The notes under the pieces are model-generated. The model had not been told where the DNA came from, made no database searches, and worked only from the letters and a program-made list of their open reading frames with translations. The position numbers and the translations under genes are program-made. Of a stretch of DNA of 13,577 bases, positions 1-8,323 are shown one piece after another. Source of the stretch: Dermatophilaceae bacterium (GTDB taxonomy: Bacteria > Actinomycetota > Actinomycetes > Actinomycetales > Dermatophilaceae); NCBI GenBank assembly GCA_013361975.1, contig JABFXB010000496.1:1-13577 (forward strand), written 5' to 3'. The number at the start of each line of letters is the position of its first letter. Positions within the stretch are counted from its first letter, which is position 1.

Positions 1-1534
1 GGTCAAGAACGGCTTCAACCCCGATGCCGTGCTGGAGCAGCTCTACAAGCTGACGCCGATGGAGGAGAACTTCGGCATCAACAACGTGGCCCTCGTCGAC
101 GGCCAGCCCCGCACCATGGGGCTCAAGGAGCTGCTCAAGGTCTACGTCGACTTCCGCACCACGGTCGTGCGGCGGCGCACCGAGCACCGGCTGGCCAAGC
201 GTGAGGAGCGGCTGCACCTCGTCGAGGGCCTGCTCATCGCGATCCTCGACATCGACGAGGTCATCCAGGTGATCCGCAGCTCCGACGACGCCGGCACGGC
301 GCGGGCCCGCCTCATGGACGTCTTCGACCTCTCAGAGGCCCAGGCGACCTACATCCTCGACCTGCAGCTGCGCCGCCTCACGAAGTTCTCGCGCATCGAG
401 CTCGAGACCGAGAAGTCGGACCTCGAGCGCGCCATCGAGGAGCTGCGCGCCCTGCTCGACAACGAGAAGCTGCTGATGAAGCTCGTCTCGACCGAGCTCG
501 CCGACGTCGCCAAGGCGCACGGCACCCCGCGACGCACCGTGCTGCTCGAGAGCTCGGGCGCCAGCGCGGCCGCCACCGCCACCTCCCCGCTCGAGATCGC
601 CGACGACCCGTGCTGGGTGCTGCTGTCGTCCACGGGCCTCCTCGCCCGCACGGGCTCCGCCGATCCCGTCGCCGCCGACGGATCCCGCTCGAAGCACGAC
701 GTCGTCATCGGCGCCGTGCCGACCACGGCGCGCGGTGAGTTCGGCCTCGTCACGAGCGCCGGCCGCATGGTGCGCCTCTCGGCCCTCGACCTGCCCACGC
801 TGCCCCCGACCAACGGCGCTCCCAGCCTGTCCGGCGGCGCGCCCCTCGCGGCCTACGTCGACCTGGCCAAGGGAGAGGAGCCGGTGACCATCGTCCCGAT
901 CGGGGCCGAGGCCCCCGTGGTCGCGCTCGGCACGGCCGCCGGTGTCGTCAAGCGCGTGACGCCCGACGCCCCCAAGAGCAACGACTGGGACGTCATCGCC
1001 CTCAAGGACGGCGACCGGGTCGTCGGCGCTGGAGTCGCCGCGCACGACGACCTCGACCTCGTGTTCCTGACGTCCGACGCGCAGCTGCTCCGCTTCCCCG
1101 CGCGGTCGGTGCGACCGCAAGGCCGCTCGGCCGGCGGCATGGCCGGCATCAAGCTCACGACCGGGGCACGAGCCACCTTCTTCGGCGTCGTCGACCCGAC
1201 ACGCGACGGGGTCGTCGTCACCTCGGCCGGCTCGTCGGGGGCGCTGCCGGGCACCGAGGGCGGCTCGCTCAAGGTCACGCCGTACGCCGAGTACCCCGCC
1301 AAGGGACGCGCCACCGGCGGAGTCAGGTGCCACCGCTTCCTCAAGGGCGAGGACACCCTCGTGCTCGCCTTCGCCGGCAACACCCCGGCGCGGGCGGCCG
1401 CCGCCAACGGCGTCGCGATCGAGCTGCCGGCGGCAGACGGCCGCAGGGACGGGTCCGGCGTTCCCACGACCGCGGTCATCGCGCACGTCGCCGCTCCCCC
1501 TGCCACGGAACGCACCGGGGGTGAGCAGTCATGA
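1..1534 (+). CDS. parC: DNA topoisomerase IV subunit A (parC-like), 3' part; 5' end outside window
   Basis: This is the C-terminal part (about 510 residues) of a type IIA topoisomerase A subunit, which cuts and rejoins DNA as an A2B2 enzyme with ParE. The reading frame is already open at base 2, so the gene starts upstream, and the 5'Y-CAP domain with the catalytic tyrosine is missing. What remains begins in the tower/coiled-coil region: a segment containing FGINNVAL and DGQPRTM, then the long basic helices around RRRTEHRL, and the EAQATYILDLQLRRLT block. After a hinge near base 560 comes the beta-pinwheel C-terminal domain. At about bases 1117-1152 it carries a degenerate GyrA-box-like motif (QGRSAGGMAGIKL). 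The weak box and the parE-like partner downstream favour ParC over GyrA. The TGA stop overlaps the next ATG by 4 bases, so the downstream gene is probably translationally coupled. Family assignment is secure; the ParC rather than GyrA name is inferred. Confidence 0.93.
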   Translation, partial: VKNGFNPDAVLEQLYKLTPMEENFGINNVALVDGQPRTMGLKELLKVYVDFRTTVVRRRTEHRLAKREERLHLVEGLLIAILDIDEVIQVIRSSDDAGTARARLMDVFDLSEAQATYILDLQLRRLTKFSRIELETEKSDLERAIEELRALLDNEKLLMKLVSTELADVAKAHGTPRRTVLLESSGASAAATATSPLEIADDPCWVLLSSTGLLARTGSADPVAADGSRSKHDVVIGAVPTTARGEFGLVTSAGRMVRLSALDLPTLPPTNGAPSLSGGAPLAAYVDLAKGEEPVTIVPIGAEAPVVALGTAAGVVKRVTPDAPKSNDWDVIALKDGDRVVGAGVAAHDDLDLVFLTSDAQLLRFPARSVRPQGRSAGGMAGIKLTTGARATFFGVVDPTRDGVVVTSAGSSGALPGTEGGSLKVTPYAEYPAKGRATGGVRCHRFLKGEDTLVLAFAGNTPARAAAANGVAIELPAADGRRDGSGVPTTAVIAHVAAPPATERTGGEQS

Positions 1535-2559
1535 GCGACGCCGGTGAGGTCGTGGACTTCGACGAGCACCCGGCAACGACCGGCCACGGCCGTCCGGCCG
1601 CCGACGCCTGCTCGGTGCAGTGGGACCGCGACGGCACGAGCGCCTACGGCACCGCCGCGACGGCGCGGTTCTTCGTCGTCGTCGAGCAGCCCGGCCCGTG
1701 GGGGCGTGACGCCGCTCGCGAGTCGCACCTCGACCACGACCTCGGTGCCGAGCTCGACGCGCGCACGACGCACGCGGGCGGGCGTTTCATGCTCATCCGC
1801 AGGCCCGGTGGCCACCCCGCGCACGACGGCCCCCGGCGCGTGCTGCTCGCCCACGCCGGTGCGCGGCCCCAGGACGCCTGGCTGCTGTCGGCCGAGGTCG
1901 ACGACATCGGCAGCCTGCTCGGCCTCGACTGGGGCGCTCTCGCGCGCGGCAGCCGGTCCCTGGTGCAGGCGTCGCTTCCGGGCTCCGGGCCCGCCGAGCC
2001 GACGCTGCTCGTGTGCACGAACGGGCGCCGCGACGTCTGCTGTGCCGTCCGCGGTCGGCCGCTCGCCGCTCACGCCTCCCGAATCGCGCCGGGCCGGGTG
2101 TGGGAGGTCTCGCACACCGGCGGCCACCGGTTCGCCCCCACCGCAGTTCTGCTGCCGTGGGGCCAGACGCTGGCCCGCCTCGACGACCACGGCGCCGAGC
2201 GGGTGCTCGCTGCGAGCGACTCGGGCAACCTGCCGGCAGAGCTCGTCGGACCGCGTCACGACCGCGGACGCTCGGGTGTGCCCGGCCCTGCCCAGTGCGC
2301 CGAGTCCCACGTGCGCGCCGAGACCGGGGAGATCCGGCTAGCGGCGCTGTGGGCCGACGAACCGGTGCCCACCTCGGGTGCCGAGACCTCCGATCCGCAG
2401 GACCCCGGCTGGGAGGTCCTCGTCAACCACGCCGACGGGCGACGCTGGCGGGTCGCCGTGACGCGGGCGCCGGTCGACCGCTCGCGTCCGGAGTCCTGCG
2501 GCAAGAAGGCCATCGACGTGCTGGAGCACCGGGCCACGACCCTCGAGGCCTGGTTCTAG
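1531..2559 (+). CDS. Sucrase/ferredoxin-like (Suc_Fer-like) [2Fe-2S] protein
   Basis: This 342-aa protein belongs to the Suc_Fer-like family, which has a thioredoxin-like ferredoxin fold. The family name comes from an old sucrase annotation, and its physiological role in bacteria is not settled. Visible features are an N-terminal CSVQW segment (Cys27), the family motif CTNGRRDVCC at residues 162-171 followed by GRP, and WEVSHTGGHRFAP at 191-203. Cys162-x8-Cys171 together with His195-x3-His199 match the motif of the Apd1/Aim32 proteins, which bind a [2Fe-2S] cluster through two Cys and two His. Cys323 lies in a C-terminal ESCGKK segment. No signal peptide or membrane segment is seen, so a cytoplasmic location is likely. 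The start ATG lies in ATGA overlapping the parC stop, which implies co-transcription and coupled translation. A link to topoisomerase function is not evident. An electron-transfer role is an inference from the cluster motif. Confidence 0.88.
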   Translation: MSDAGEVVDFDEHPATTGHGRPAADACSVQWDRDGTSAYGTAATARFFVVVEQPGPWGRDAARESHLDHDLGAELDARTTHAGGRFMLIRRPGGHPAHDGPRRVLLAHAGARPQDAWLLSAEVDDIGSLLGLDWGALARGSRSLVQASLPGSGPAEPTLLVCTNGRRDVCCAVRGRPLAAHASRIAPGRVWEVSHTGGHRFAPTAVLLPWGQTLARLDDHGAERVLAASDSGNLPAELVGPRHDRGRSGVPGPAQCAESHVRAETGEIRLAALWADEPVPTSGAETSDPQDPGWEVLVNHADGRRWRVAVTRAPVDRSRPESCGKKAIDVLEHRATTLEAWF

Positions 2560-2590
2560 CCAGTTCGCTGGCGGGCCGGCCTCGTCGGCG

Positions 2591-2612
2591 TGGTGTCACT
2601 TCGTGAGCGCCA
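2591..2612 (+). terminator. Candidate hairpin downstream of the parC/Suc_Fer pair
   Basis: TGGTGTCAC and GTGAGCGCCA flank a TTC loop and can form about nine pairs with one bulged A and two G-U wobbles. The wobbles would be A-C mismatches in the opposite transcript, so the hairpin favours + strand RNA, consistent with termination of the gene ending at 2559. No U tract follows, so it is not a classical intrinsic terminator. Two copies of the palindrome GGCCGGCC (2574-2581 and 2628-2635) bracket it. I see nothing else in the 170-bp convergent gap 2560-2729. Confidence 0.3.
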
Positions 2613-2729
2613 GGTCTCGGCGTCGGTGGCCGGCCGCGTACGACAAGGCCGTACCGCTCACAGGATGACCCAGCGCCCCCGGCCGCGGCCCATGGTCTCG
2701 GCTGGCCGCCGCACGTCAGTCACAGCGCG

Positions 2730-3551
2730 TCACCACGGCTTCGGGTAGGACTGCGACCCGTCGCCGGGCACGGTCTCGGCGCCCTGCTGCTGCTGGTTGC
2801 GCTCGATGGTGTTCTGGCGCTGCTGCTCCTTGAGGTAGTCCTGCTCCTCCTGGCTCGGGGTGTTGCCCGGGTCGGGCGTCGGCTGCGGCGGCTGGCTCGG
2901 CGCCGGCTGCGGCTGCTCGTCGTTCTGCTGCTGGCCCTGCTGGTCCTGGGGAGGTGCGTCGGAGCTCTTCTGCTCCATGCGCTGCTGGGCCTGCCGGAGC
3001 TGGTCGCCCGTCTGGCCGCCCTCGGGCGCTTCGCACAGGGGCGGGCGCTCCTTGGTGATCTTGATGCCCTTGTCGTAGAACTGCTTCCACTCGTCGGTGC
3101 GCTCACGCGCCTTGGCCGCGTCGCCCAGCGCCTCGTAGGTGAGGCCCAGGTTGACCCGCACCTTGCAGTCGTCGATGCCGCCCTTGGGGACCTGCTCGAA
3201 GGCCTGCTCGAACCACGGCCGGGCCAGCTCGAAGTGCCCCGACAGCACGTGGGCGTCACCGATGGCGAACGGCGAACGGAACTGCTCGACCACGTTGACC
3301 CATCCCTGTCGCTCGCCCCAGGTCAGGGTGCGTGGCTTGTCGCCGGCCTGGTACGCGGACAGCGTCTGGGCGTGGACGAGGTTGAGCGAGAGCAACCGCG
3401 CCGCCACGAGCAGGAGGAGCACGACCACCGGCGCCGACGCGAGCAGCAGCCGGCGCCGACGACGCCGCAGGTGGGGCGGGAGCGGTCGGCGCGGCGGGCT
3501 GGTGGGTGGGGCCGTTTCCGCTCCGGCCGGGCGGTCGTCCAAGAGCGTCAC
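2730..3551 (-). CDS. Membrane-anchored TPR protein with Gln/Pro-rich tail (BatC-like)
   Basis: This 273-aa protein is the last gene of the MoxR/VWA operon. I chose GTG at 3551 because it overlaps the upstream stop as GTGA and has a strong AAGGAGG site seven bases before it; the longer frame from 3614 lacks this. Visible order: Pro-rich N-terminus, six arginines (residues 29-34), one membrane segment (about 35-56), a TPR-like helical repeat region (about 96-150, with NLGLTYEALGDAAKA), then a low-complexity Gln/Pro tail (about 186-258). By the positive-inside rule the TPR part faces outward, where Cys129 and Cys173 could form a disulfide. In Bat operons the TPR protein (BatC) follows the VWA proteins and is thought to act as a scaffold with them. 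Membership of that role rests on position plus TPR; the detailed function is unknown. A hypothetical secreted repeat protein is the alternative. Confidence 0.85.
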   Translation of the reverse strand: MTLLDDRPAGAETAPPTSPPRRPLPPHLRRRRRRLLLASAPVVVLLLLVAARLLSLNLVHAQTLSAYQAGDKPRTLTWGERQGWVNVVEQFRSPFAIGDAHVLSGHFELARPWFEQAFEQVPKGGIDDCKVRVNLGLTYEALGDAAKARERTDEWKQFYDKGIKITKERPPLCEAPEGGQTGDQLRQAQQRMEQKSSDAPPQDQQGQQQNDEQPQPAPSQPPQPTPDPGNTPSQEEQDYLKEQQRQNTIERNQQQQGAETVPGDGSQSYPKPW

Positions 3552-4558
3552 GGGCCTGCCTCCTTGCGTCGACGGGTCTGGAGCAGCGCGGTCGCTGCGG
3601 CACCGATCTCCCACGCCGCGATGCCGGCCACACCGATGAGCAGGGGCCAGTAGAGCTCACGCCGCGCGAGCACCTTCTGCCGCTCGATCTGCTCGCTCGT
3701 GCCGAAGCGCTCGAGGTCGATCCCGGCGACGGCCGGGTCGATCGAGTCGCCCGACTCGCGGTGCAGGTAGGGCAGCCCGAGCTGCCCGGCGATGGCGCGC
3801 AGGGTGTCCTCGCTGATCACCGACCGGGCGTCCTCCCCGGTGCTGGGGTCCTTGATGTAGGAGCGGCTGGAGTCGAACCGCGACCGGGTCGCCTTCATCC
3901 GGCCGCCCTCGGTCGTGCCGTAGCCCAGCACCGCTCCCCCGTTGACCAGGCCCTTGGCGACGTCGAACGGGGCAGGCGGCTCGGCGGCGGTCTGCTCGCC
4001 GTCGCCGAGGTAGTAGACGACCCGCCCCCGTTCGGGGGCGCGGGCCGCCGCCTGCTCCAGCAACGACGTGAGGCGGTCCTTCGCCTGCGTCACCGACGAG
4101 CCGCGTGACGCTTCGTACGACTCGGGCAGCAGTGTCTCGACGGCCGCGTCGAGCGCCGTCGTGTCGGTGGTCAGCGGCAGGCGTACGCGGGCGTCCTGGT
4201 CGAAGGTCACCACGGAGTACCGCGCGCCGGGCAGCGCATCTGCGATGGCCGCGATGTCGGCGGCGACGCCCTCGATGCGCGGGCGCTCGTCGCCGTAGTC
4301 CTCGGCGATGATGCTGCTCGTGGTGTCGACGACGAAGTAGACGTTGAGGTTGGCAGCCGTCGTGTCGACCTGCTCCCCCGGCACGGCCGGGCGCACGGCC
4401 GCGAGAGCCAGCAGCAGGGCCGCCGCGGTCAGCCGCCAGTGCGTCGCGCGGGACTCGCCCGGCACCGTGCGCGACGAAGGGTTCCACCAGATCGCTGCGA
4501 GGACGGCCACCAGCAGCACGAGCAGCAGCGGCCAGGGCGCGACGGGCAGGAACGTCAC
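3548..4558 (-). CDS. VWA domain membrane protein (BatB-like)
   Basis: This 336-aa protein has two N-terminal membrane segments (about residues 8-25 and 42-58), a von Willebrand factor A domain (about 70-290) and a C-terminal membrane segment (about 303-325) followed by basic residues. The metal-site motif is DTTSS at 78-82, so the usual DxSxS has Thr in the middle; a further acidic LGDGEQT lies at 184-190. VWA domains bind divalent metal and mediate protein-protein contacts; here the partner is probably the second VWA protein or the TPR protein of the same operon. I place the start at GTG 4558, which forms GTGA with the upstream stop and has GGAGG eight bases before it. The GTG at 4567 overlaps that GGAGG and has none of its own. 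The topology resembles BatB; assignment as BatB rather than BatA is by order in the operon. Confidence 0.9.
   Translation of the reverse strand: MTFLPVAPWPLLLVLLVAVLAAIWWNPSSRTVPGESRATHWRLTAAALLLALAAVRPAVPGEQVDTTAANLNVYFVVDTTSSIIAEDYGDERPRIEGVAADIAAIADALPGARYSVVTFDQDARVRLPLTTDTTALDAAVETLLPESYEASRGSSVTQAKDRLTSLLEQAAARAPERGRVVYYLGDGEQTAAEPPAPFDVAKGLVNGGAVLGYGTTEGGRMKATRSRFDSSRSYIKDPSTGEDARSVISEDTLRAIAGQLGLPYLHRESGDSIDPAVAGIDLERFGTSEQIERQKVLARRELYWPLLIGVAGIAAWEIGAAATALLQTRRRKEAGP
3559..3565 (-). promoter_or_regulatory. Ribosome binding site deciding the TPR gene start
   Basis: On the minus strand, AAGGAGG lies seven bases before GTG at 3551. This near-perfect Shine-Dalgarno site sits inside the upstream VWA coding sequence. 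It fixes the start at the GTGA overlap (3548-3551) rather than at the longer in-frame ATG at 3614. Confidence 0.8.
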
Positions 4559-5544
4559 GAGACCCACCTCCGGCTCGCCCCGACCACGCCCAGCAGGCCG
4601 ACGCCGGCGAGCGCGATGGGCAGCGTCGGGTTGTCGGAGTACAGGGAGCGCGAGGCGGCGTCGATGAGGGTGGCCTCCTGCGCCTGCACGGAGTCGACGA
4701 TGCCCCTGATGGCGGACTGGTCGCTCATCGCGTAGTACCGCCCCCCGGTGCCGGTCACGACCTCGCGCATCTCGAGCGCCTCGTCGTCGGGCCCGTCCTC
4801 CTCGGGGTTGAGCCCGTAGACGCGGACGCCCTTGGCCTTGGCCAGCTCGCCCGCCTCGTCGACGTCGATGATCGGGCGACCGGCGAGGTGGTTGTCGGTC
4901 GCGAAGACGACCGAGCGGGCCCGCTGCAGGTCGACCTTGTCGAAGCTCGACACGCAGGTGGCCAGCCCGTCACCGATGAGCGAGGTGCCGCGACCGTTGA
5001 ACGTGCCTGCGAAGAACGAGTCGAGGTCAGGGTCGCCGCTCAGCGCCTTGGTGGCCGTGTCGAGCTCGTCGTTGATGAAGTCGTAGTCGTCGGTGAGGGG
5101 AAAGACCGTCGCCGCCGACGAGTTGAAGATGACCAGACCGATGCGTTCGCCCTCGAAGCTCTTGACCAGCGACTTGAACGTCGCCACGAGGGTCGCGTCG
5201 TAGGCCGCCATCGACCCGGAGATGTCGAGGCACAGCATGATGTCGCGGCTGCGCGTCTGGGGTTTGTCGATGGCCGTGTCGAGCGGTCGCGCCGCCCCCA
5301 CGAGGGCGCCGCCCCCGAGCAGGACCGCGCTCAGCGCGAGCACCGCCATGCGGACGCGGTGCAGGAACAGCGCCCGGCGGTACTCGGGCAGCTCGGTCAG
5401 GGCGGTCGAGTTGGCCACGGCCGCGGCGCCCCGCGCGGAACGGCTCGACATCATCCGGTACACCGCGAAGGCGAGCGCCAGCGCCACCAGCACGCCCAGC
5501 GACAGGACCGCGGGGTACTTCAGGTCGAGTCCGTTCAGCTCCAC
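4555..5544 (-). CDS. VWA domain membrane protein (BatA-like)
   Basis: This 329-aa protein has membrane segments at about residues 11-29 and 66-84, a VWA domain (about 101-290) and a C-terminal membrane segment (about 308-323). The VWA metal site is complete: DISGSM at 107-112, Thr187 in RGTSLIGDGL and Asp217 in FATDN, so divalent metal binding is expected. Two consecutive VWA genes after MoxR and DUF58 are the hallmark of the Bat/MoxR-VWA arrangement, where VWA proteins act with the AAA+ ATPase in a chaperone-like or envelope-stress role. The start is GTG at 5544, preceded by AGGTGG at suitable distance and overlapping the upstream gene by 10 bases. The frame stays open upstream to 5958 but that part translates to Arg/Pro-rich sequence with no family character, so I treat it as spurious. 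Confidence 0.92.
   Translation of the reverse strand: MELNGLDLKYPAVLSLGVLVALALAFAVYRMMSSRSARGAAAVANSTALTELPEYRRALFLHRVRMAVLALSAVLLGGGALVGAARPLDTAIDKPQTRSRDIMLCLDISGSMAAYDATLVATFKSLVKSFEGERIGLVIFNSSAATVFPLTDDYDFINDELDTATKALSGDPDLDSFFAGTFNGRGTSLIGDGLATCVSSFDKVDLQRARSVVFATDNHLAGRPIIDVDEAGELAKAKGVRVYGLNPEEDGPDDEALEMREVVTGTGGRYYAMSDQSAIRGIVDSVQAQEATLIDAASRSLYSDNPTLPIALAGVGLLGVVGASRRWVS
4567..4571 (-). promoter_or_regulatory. Ribosome binding site deciding the BatB-like start
   Basis: GGAGG on the minus strand lies eight bases before GTG 4558, inside the end of the upstream gene. It supports a start at the GTGA overlap (4555-4558) and argues against the GTG at 4567, which overlaps the site itself. 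Confidence 0.7.
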
Positions 5545-6017
5545 CGCGCCACCACCTGCTTCGCCACGTCGCCGGCGCCGACGAGCGTGGCCGTCTCGCG
5601 GGGGCCGAACTCGCCGGGATAGAGCGTGCCGACGACCTTGGAGACGGGGGTGAGGCGCGCCCCTGCGGCGTTGAGCTCGGTGAGGGTCATCGTCGGGGCG
5701 TGGATGCCCGAGACCTCCTGCACGAAGTGGCGCACGAGCACGCTCAGCTGCTGGTGGGCCCGGCGCTGGGTGATCTCGCCGTTCGCGGCGCGGTCGAGGA
5801 CGAGGTCGATCTGGCGGGTGTAGTCGGCCCGCAGCCGGGTCAGGCGGTCGATGGTGACGCGTGGCGGCACCACGACCTTCTTCTCCCGCGTCGACCACCA
5901 CACCCAGACGTACCAGGCGGCCACGAGCGCCAGCACGGCGATGCCGATCCACAGCCACCGTGCGGCATACGGGTCGGGCGCGTAGAACCCCGGCGGCGGC
6001 GCGTCAGCGGCGTGCAC
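5535..6017 (-). CDS. Single-pass membrane protein of unknown family (DUF4381 position)
   Basis: I do not recognise the family of this 160-aa protein. It has a short Pro-rich N-terminus, one membrane helix (about residues 21-41, very rich in Trp) and then a basic stretch, STREKK. A soluble helical domain of about 110 residues follows, with PPRVTIDRL, RRAHQQLSVLVRHF and a C-terminal YPGEFG segment. Charge distribution suggests N-terminus outside and C-terminal domain in the cytoplasm. In MoxR/Bat operons of other bacteria a small membrane protein (DUF4381) sits between DUF58 and the first VWA gene. This gene occupies the same slot and may be its counterpart, but that rests on position and topology only. 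GTG 6017 is the chosen start; it overlaps the DUF58 end by 14 bases with a moderate GAGAGG site before it. The frame runs open to 6419, but that extension is a shadow of the DUF58 gene. Confidence 0.8.
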   Translation of the reverse strand: MHAADAPPPGFYAPDPYAARWLWIGIAVLALVAAWYVWVWWSTREKKVVVPPRVTIDRLTRLRADYTRQIDLVLDRAANGEITQRRAHQQLSVLVRHFVQEVSGIHAPTMTLTELNAAGARLTPVSKVVGTLYPGEFGPRETATLVGAGDVAKQVVARWS

Positions 6018-6891
6018 GGCGCTGCCTCTCGAGGAGCGTGAACACGGTCTGGACGACCTCGTCGGAGGACCCCAGCCGTGCGTGGTTGATGCCACGGCGG
6101 TCGAGCAGCTCGGTGGTGCGGCGGACCCGCTCGGCGACGGAAGCGGCGTACGCGGCCCGCACCTTGGGGTCGAGGCGCACGAGGGTGGGCAGGGTGTACG
6201 TGTCGGCGACGTCGTATGCCGTGCGGTCACCGGCGATCGCCGTGGGGTCGGCGTCCTCGACGGTGATCCAGAGGATCTCGTGCTGCACGTGCAGGCGGCG
6301 CAGGAGGTCGTCGAGGGCGGGGTCGAGCTCCTTGTCGTCGGCCACGACGAGCAGCACGAGCCGGCGGCGCACGTTGCGCACGATCCAGCGCAGCTGGGTC
6401 GCGAGGTTGCTCTGGTCACCGTCGACGACCGTGGCCGAGTCTACGGCGCGGAGCAGCAGCTCGAGGTGCGCCTCACTCCCGCGCAGGTCATGGGCGACCG
6501 TCGAGCCCGCCGTGCCGCGGACGAGTCCGACGAGGTCTCCGTGCCGCTGCGCGAGGTAGCCGACGAGCCCGGCGACAGCCACGGCGACCGCCTTCTTGGG
6601 CTCGCCGCTGCGAGTCGTCGCCGCCATGCCGCGCCCGGTGTCGATGACGAGCATGAGGTTCTGCTTGCGGGTGGCGACGTAGCGCTTGACGAGCGGCGCC
6701 TGGTGGCGGGCGGTGGCGCGCCAGTCGATGTCGCGCACCTCGTCGCCCGGCACGTAGTCGCGCAGGTCGTCGTAGTCGAGGCTGCGCCCGTGGAACACCG
6801 AGGCGTACTCGCCCTCGAGCAGGCTGCGCGACCTGCGGCGCGCGTGGACGAAGAGCTTGCTCTTCACCCGCGTCAGCAGCGTCGTCGTCAT
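6004..6891 (-). CDS. DUF58 domain-containing protein
   Basis: This 295-aa protein carries the DUF58 signature at residues 40-71: YDDLRDYVPGDEVRDIDW, then RATARHQAPLVKRY. The segment LVIDTGRGM at 81-89 is VWA-like, with the first metal-site Asp kept but DxSxS replaced by DTGRG, so metal binding is doubtful. No membrane segment is visible in this protein, whereas many DUF58 proteins carry two N-terminal helices; here it is the short, apparently soluble form. DUF58 genes regularly follow moxR and are thought to work with the ATPase. ATG 6891 has GAGGG seven bases upstream. It begins 46 bases after the moxR stop and overlaps the next gene, so it is within one transcription unit. The molecular function of DUF58 is not established. 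Confidence 0.93.
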   Translation of the reverse strand: MTTTLLTRVKSKLFVHARRRSRSLLEGEYASVFHGRSLDYDDLRDYVPGDEVRDIDWRATARHQAPLVKRYVATRKQNLMLVIDTGRGMAATTRSGEPKKAVAVAVAGLVGYLAQRHGDLVGLVRGTAGSTVAHDLRGSEAHLELLLRAVDSATVVDGDQSNLATQLRWIVRNVRRRLVLLVVADDKELDPALDDLLRRLHVQHEILWITVEDADPTAIAGDRTAYDVADTYTLPTLVRLDPKVRAAYAASVAERVRRTTELLDRRGINHARLGSSDEVVQTVFTLLERQRRARR

Positions 6892-6937
6892 GTCGCGTCC
6901 CTCGTGAGTCCGGTGCGGCTCGTGCGCGTTCCGACCC

Positions 6938-8215
<1,278 letters not shown>

Positions 8216-8244
8216 CGATCCCCTTCTCGACGCGTACCGGCGGA

Positions 8245-8305
8245 GGGAGTCACGCCGGCAGGGACACATCGTAAGCACGGCAGGCTGTGCGGCGCCGTGA
8301 CTCTC
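8245..8305. repeat. Inverted repeat in the moxR upstream gap
   Basis: GAGTCACG (8247-8254) and CGTGACTC (8296-8303) are perfect 8-base arms, extended by two more pairs (one wobble), around a 41-base spacer. The spacer holds a smaller GCAC/GTGC hairpin (8275-8290) and, on the minus strand, a TACGAT that could be a -10 box (8268-8273) for the moxR operon; I see no convincing -35. The whole element lies in the 108-bp gap between the permease stop and moxR ATG. It could be an operator around a promoter or a permease terminator. No U tract follows on either strand. Confidence 0.35.
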
Positions 8306-8323
8306 CCCAACCTCGCCTCGGCG

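Noticed and set aside
853..2310. Long minus-strand open frame under parC and the Suc_Fer-like gene
   Set aside because: Antisense to two genes with clear family motifs and spans their junction; no recognisable domain.
2574..2635. Two GGCCGGCC palindromes as an attachment or recombination site
   Set aside because: Eight-base G/C palindromes are expected by chance at this base composition, and no integrase, tRNA or mobile gene is nearby.
4555..5958. Longer version of the BatA-like gene starting at 5958
   Set aside because: The added N-terminal part is Arg/Pro/His-rich and overlaps the unnamed membrane protein gene in another frame; GTG 5544 has a ribosome binding site and gives the family length.
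8216..8278. Upstream ATG for moxR at 8278
   Set aside because: It adds a Cys/Arg-rich leader across the inverted repeat and lacks a better ribosome binding site than ATG 8215.
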